Shown here piece after piece: positions 62,675 to 64,000 of a stretch of 64,000 bases of DNA. The stretch comes from Pseudomonas oryzae. Lineage in GTDB: Bacteria; Pseudomonadota; Gammaproteobacteria; Pseudomonadales; Pseudomonadaceae. The notes beneath the pieces are model-generated. The model made no database searches. It was not told the DNA's origin and was given only the letters and a program-made list of their open reading frames with translations. The stretch spans positions 2,337,001 through 2,401,000 of the forward strand of contig NZ_LT629751.1 in NCBI RefSeq assembly GCF_900104805.1, in the 5' to 3' direction. The number at the start of each line of letters is the position of its first letter. Position 1 is the stretch's first letter. The translations under genes were made by a program, and so were the position numbers.

Positions 62675-64000
62675 ATGGCTTCTTCTGCTTTCGACCACCT
62701 CACTCCCGAGCAACTGCGCGTACTGGCGGCGCAGTTGACGGAGCGTGTCGCCAGCCTCGACCAGCAAGTCCAGTATCACCGGACGCGCAACGAGCAGCTG
62801 GCTCACGAGATTGCCATCCTCAAACGCCACAAGTTTGCCCGGCGCAGCGAGCAGCTCAGCCCTGACCAGATCAGCCTGCTGGACGATCTGCTCGACACCG
62901 ACATCGCGGCCATCGAGGCCGAACTCAAGGCGCTGAATCCCGCGCCGGCACCCGCCGAACCCCGCCAGCAACCCAAGCGCACCGCCTTGCCGGCGCAGTT
63001 TCCGCGCACCCTGATCCATCACGAGCCGGATACCACGCAGTGTGCCTGCGGCTGTCAGCTCAAGCGCATCGGCGAGGATGTCAGCGAAAAGCTCGACTAC
63101 ACCCCGGGCGTCTTCACGGTGGAGCGGCATATCCGCGGCAAATGGGTCTGCGCGCAGTGCGAAACGCTGATCCAGGCACCGGTACCGCCCCAGGTGATCG
63201 ACAAGGGCATCCCGACCGCCGGCCTGCTGGCCCAGGTCATGGTGGCCAAGTACGCCGACCATCTGCCGCTGTACCGCCAGGAAAAGATCTTCGGCCGCGC
63301 TGGCCTGGCCATCCCGCGCTCGACCCTGGCGCAGTGGGTCGGCGGCTGTGGCGTACAGCTGCAACCGCTGGTCGATGCGCTGCGGGACATCGTGCTGGAA
63401 CAGCGCATCGTCCATGCCGACGAAACCCCGGTGCAGATGCTGGCTCCGGGGATGATAAAGACCCAGCGCGCCTATGTCTGGGCCTACGTTCCCAGCCCGT
63501 TCGCTGATCTGCGTGCGGCGGTCTACGACTTCAGCCCCAGCCGTGCCGGCGAGCATGCCCGCGCCTTCCTGGGCGACTGGAAAGGCCAACTGGTCTGCGA
63601 CGACTTCGCCGGCTACAAGGCCTGCTTCGAGCAGGGCGTGACCGAAATCGGCTGCATGGCCCATGCCCGCCGCAAGTTCTACGACCTGCATGTCGCCAAC
63701 AAGAGCCAACTGGCCGAACAGGCCCTGCGCCACATCGGTCAGCTATACGACATCGAGCGCGAGGTACGCGATCTGCTGCCCGATGAGCGACAGCGAATAC
63801 GCCAGGAAAAAGCCAAGCCCATCGCCGCCGCCCTGCACACCTGGATGCTCGCCCAGCGCCAGTTGGTGCACGAAGGCACGGCCATCGCCAAGGCGCTCGA
63901 CTACAGCCTCAAGCGCTGGACGGCCCTGGTGCGCTATCTCGATGACGGCATGGTGGCCATCGACAACAACTGGTGCGAAAACCAGATCCGCCCGTGGGCC
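62675..64000 (+). CDS. tnpC: IS66 transposase TnpC (3' end cut by window edge)
   Basis: An open frame from ATG 62675 to the window end, 442 codons so far. It has an N-terminal coiled coil / leucine-rich part (LRVLAAQLTERVASLDQQVQ ... EIAILKRHKFARRSEQLS), a Zn-finger-like CACGCQLKR and CAQCETL, and a DDE catalytic core: VHADETPVQML, VCDDFAGYKACF and NNWCENQIRPWA at the very end. The Asp-Asp-Glu triad is present, so the transposase looks intact up to the edge. Confidence 0.95.
   Translation, partial: MASSAFDHLTPEQLRVLAAQLTERVASLDQQVQYHRTRNEQLAHEIAILKRHKFARRSEQLSPDQISLLDDLLDTDIAAIEAELKALNPAPAPAEPRQQPKRTALPAQFPRTLIHHEPDTTQCACGCQLKRIGEDVSEKLDYTPGVFTVERHIRGKWVCAQCETLIQAPVPPQVIDKGIPTAGLLAQVMVAKYADHLPLYRQEKIFGRAGLAIPRSTLAQWVGGCGVQLQPLVDALRDIVLEQRIVHADETPVQMLAPGMIKTQRAYVWAYVPSPFADLRAAVYDFSPSRAGEHARAFLGDWKGQLVCDDFAGYKACFEQGVTEIGCMAHARRKFYDLHVANKSQLAEQALRHIGQLYDIEREVRDLLPDERQRIRQEKAKPIAAALHTWMLAQRQLVHEGTAIAKALDYSLKRWTALVRYLDDGMVAIDNNWCENQIRPWA

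Larger units (their letters stand above)
61827..64000 (+). mobile_element. IS66-family insertion sequence (right end outside window)
   Basis: The order tnpA-tnpB-tnpC is diagnostic of IS66. The left end probably begins with GTAACCGTCCGGGCATCCC at 61827, typical of IS66 terminal repeats (GTAA start); the right end and target duplication are outside the window. GC returns to a high level inside the element. It lies 128 bases from the DUF6035 start and may have cut off that gene's promoter region. Confidence 0.88.

Overview
The window is GC-rich (mostly about 65-70% by eye) and densely coded. Its gene content and order match Pseudomonas or a close relative: tsaB-adk-ppc (878 aa), htrB-minCDE-rluA-apeB, prc next to an EAL gene, FKBP-tRNA-rdgC, scpAB-rluB, cyaB (463 aa) and pcpS, and a two-cone class Ia nrdA. 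No species is claimed.

Layout. 1-3.2 kb is a minus-strand cobalamin operon (bluB, cobB, cobO, a small coupled ORF) behind a cobalamin riboswitch. 3.5-10.2 kb holds two tandem bacteriohemerythrins, a ComEA-like protein, a methyltransferase, a Tat-exported multicopper oxidase and two tandem NYN-domain proteins with very different base composition. 10.2-17.8 kb is housekeeping (rsmJ, an EamA exporter, DUF72, tsaB, adk, ppc). 18-25.3 kb is envelope and division: an alpha/beta hydrolase overlapping mlaA, pirin, patatin, an LpxL-type acyltransferase and minCDE. 25.3-36 kb carries rluA, apeB, a HAD hydrolase, a quinone reductase, prc, a stand-alone EAL protein, a coupled XRE operon, an FKBP isomerase, tRNA-Val and tRNA-Asp, and rdgC. 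36-49.4 kb carries sugE/gdx behind a two-hairpin guanidine-II riboswitch, rluB-scpB-scpA-yciO-rnm, yciB, yciI, a cpxR-cpxP-cpxA envelope-stress locus, trkH, cyaB and pcpS. 49.4-54.5 kb is nrdA-nrdB with NrdR-like and DnaA boxes upstream and repeats between the two genes.

From 54.5 kb the base composition drops and the content becomes accessory: a structured stretch with two tiny coupled ORFs, then a complete-looking type II CBASS antiphage operon (capV phospholipase, DncV-type CD-NTase, cap2 E2/E1, cap3 JAMM protease), a 740-base non-coding stretch, a convergent DUF6035/CoiA-like nuclease candidate, and an IS66-family insertion sequence that runs off the right edge. The most notable point is that cap2 is split by one in-frame TAA between its E2/linker part and its E1 part, with the reading frame otherwise continuous.

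The CBASS genes would work together as follows (known for the family): the CD-NTase makes a cyclic nucleotide on infection, CapV then degrades membrane phospholipid, Cap2 primes the CD-NTase by conjugating its C-terminus, and Cap3 reverses this. The first and last genes (bluB, IS66 tnpC) are cut by the window edges.
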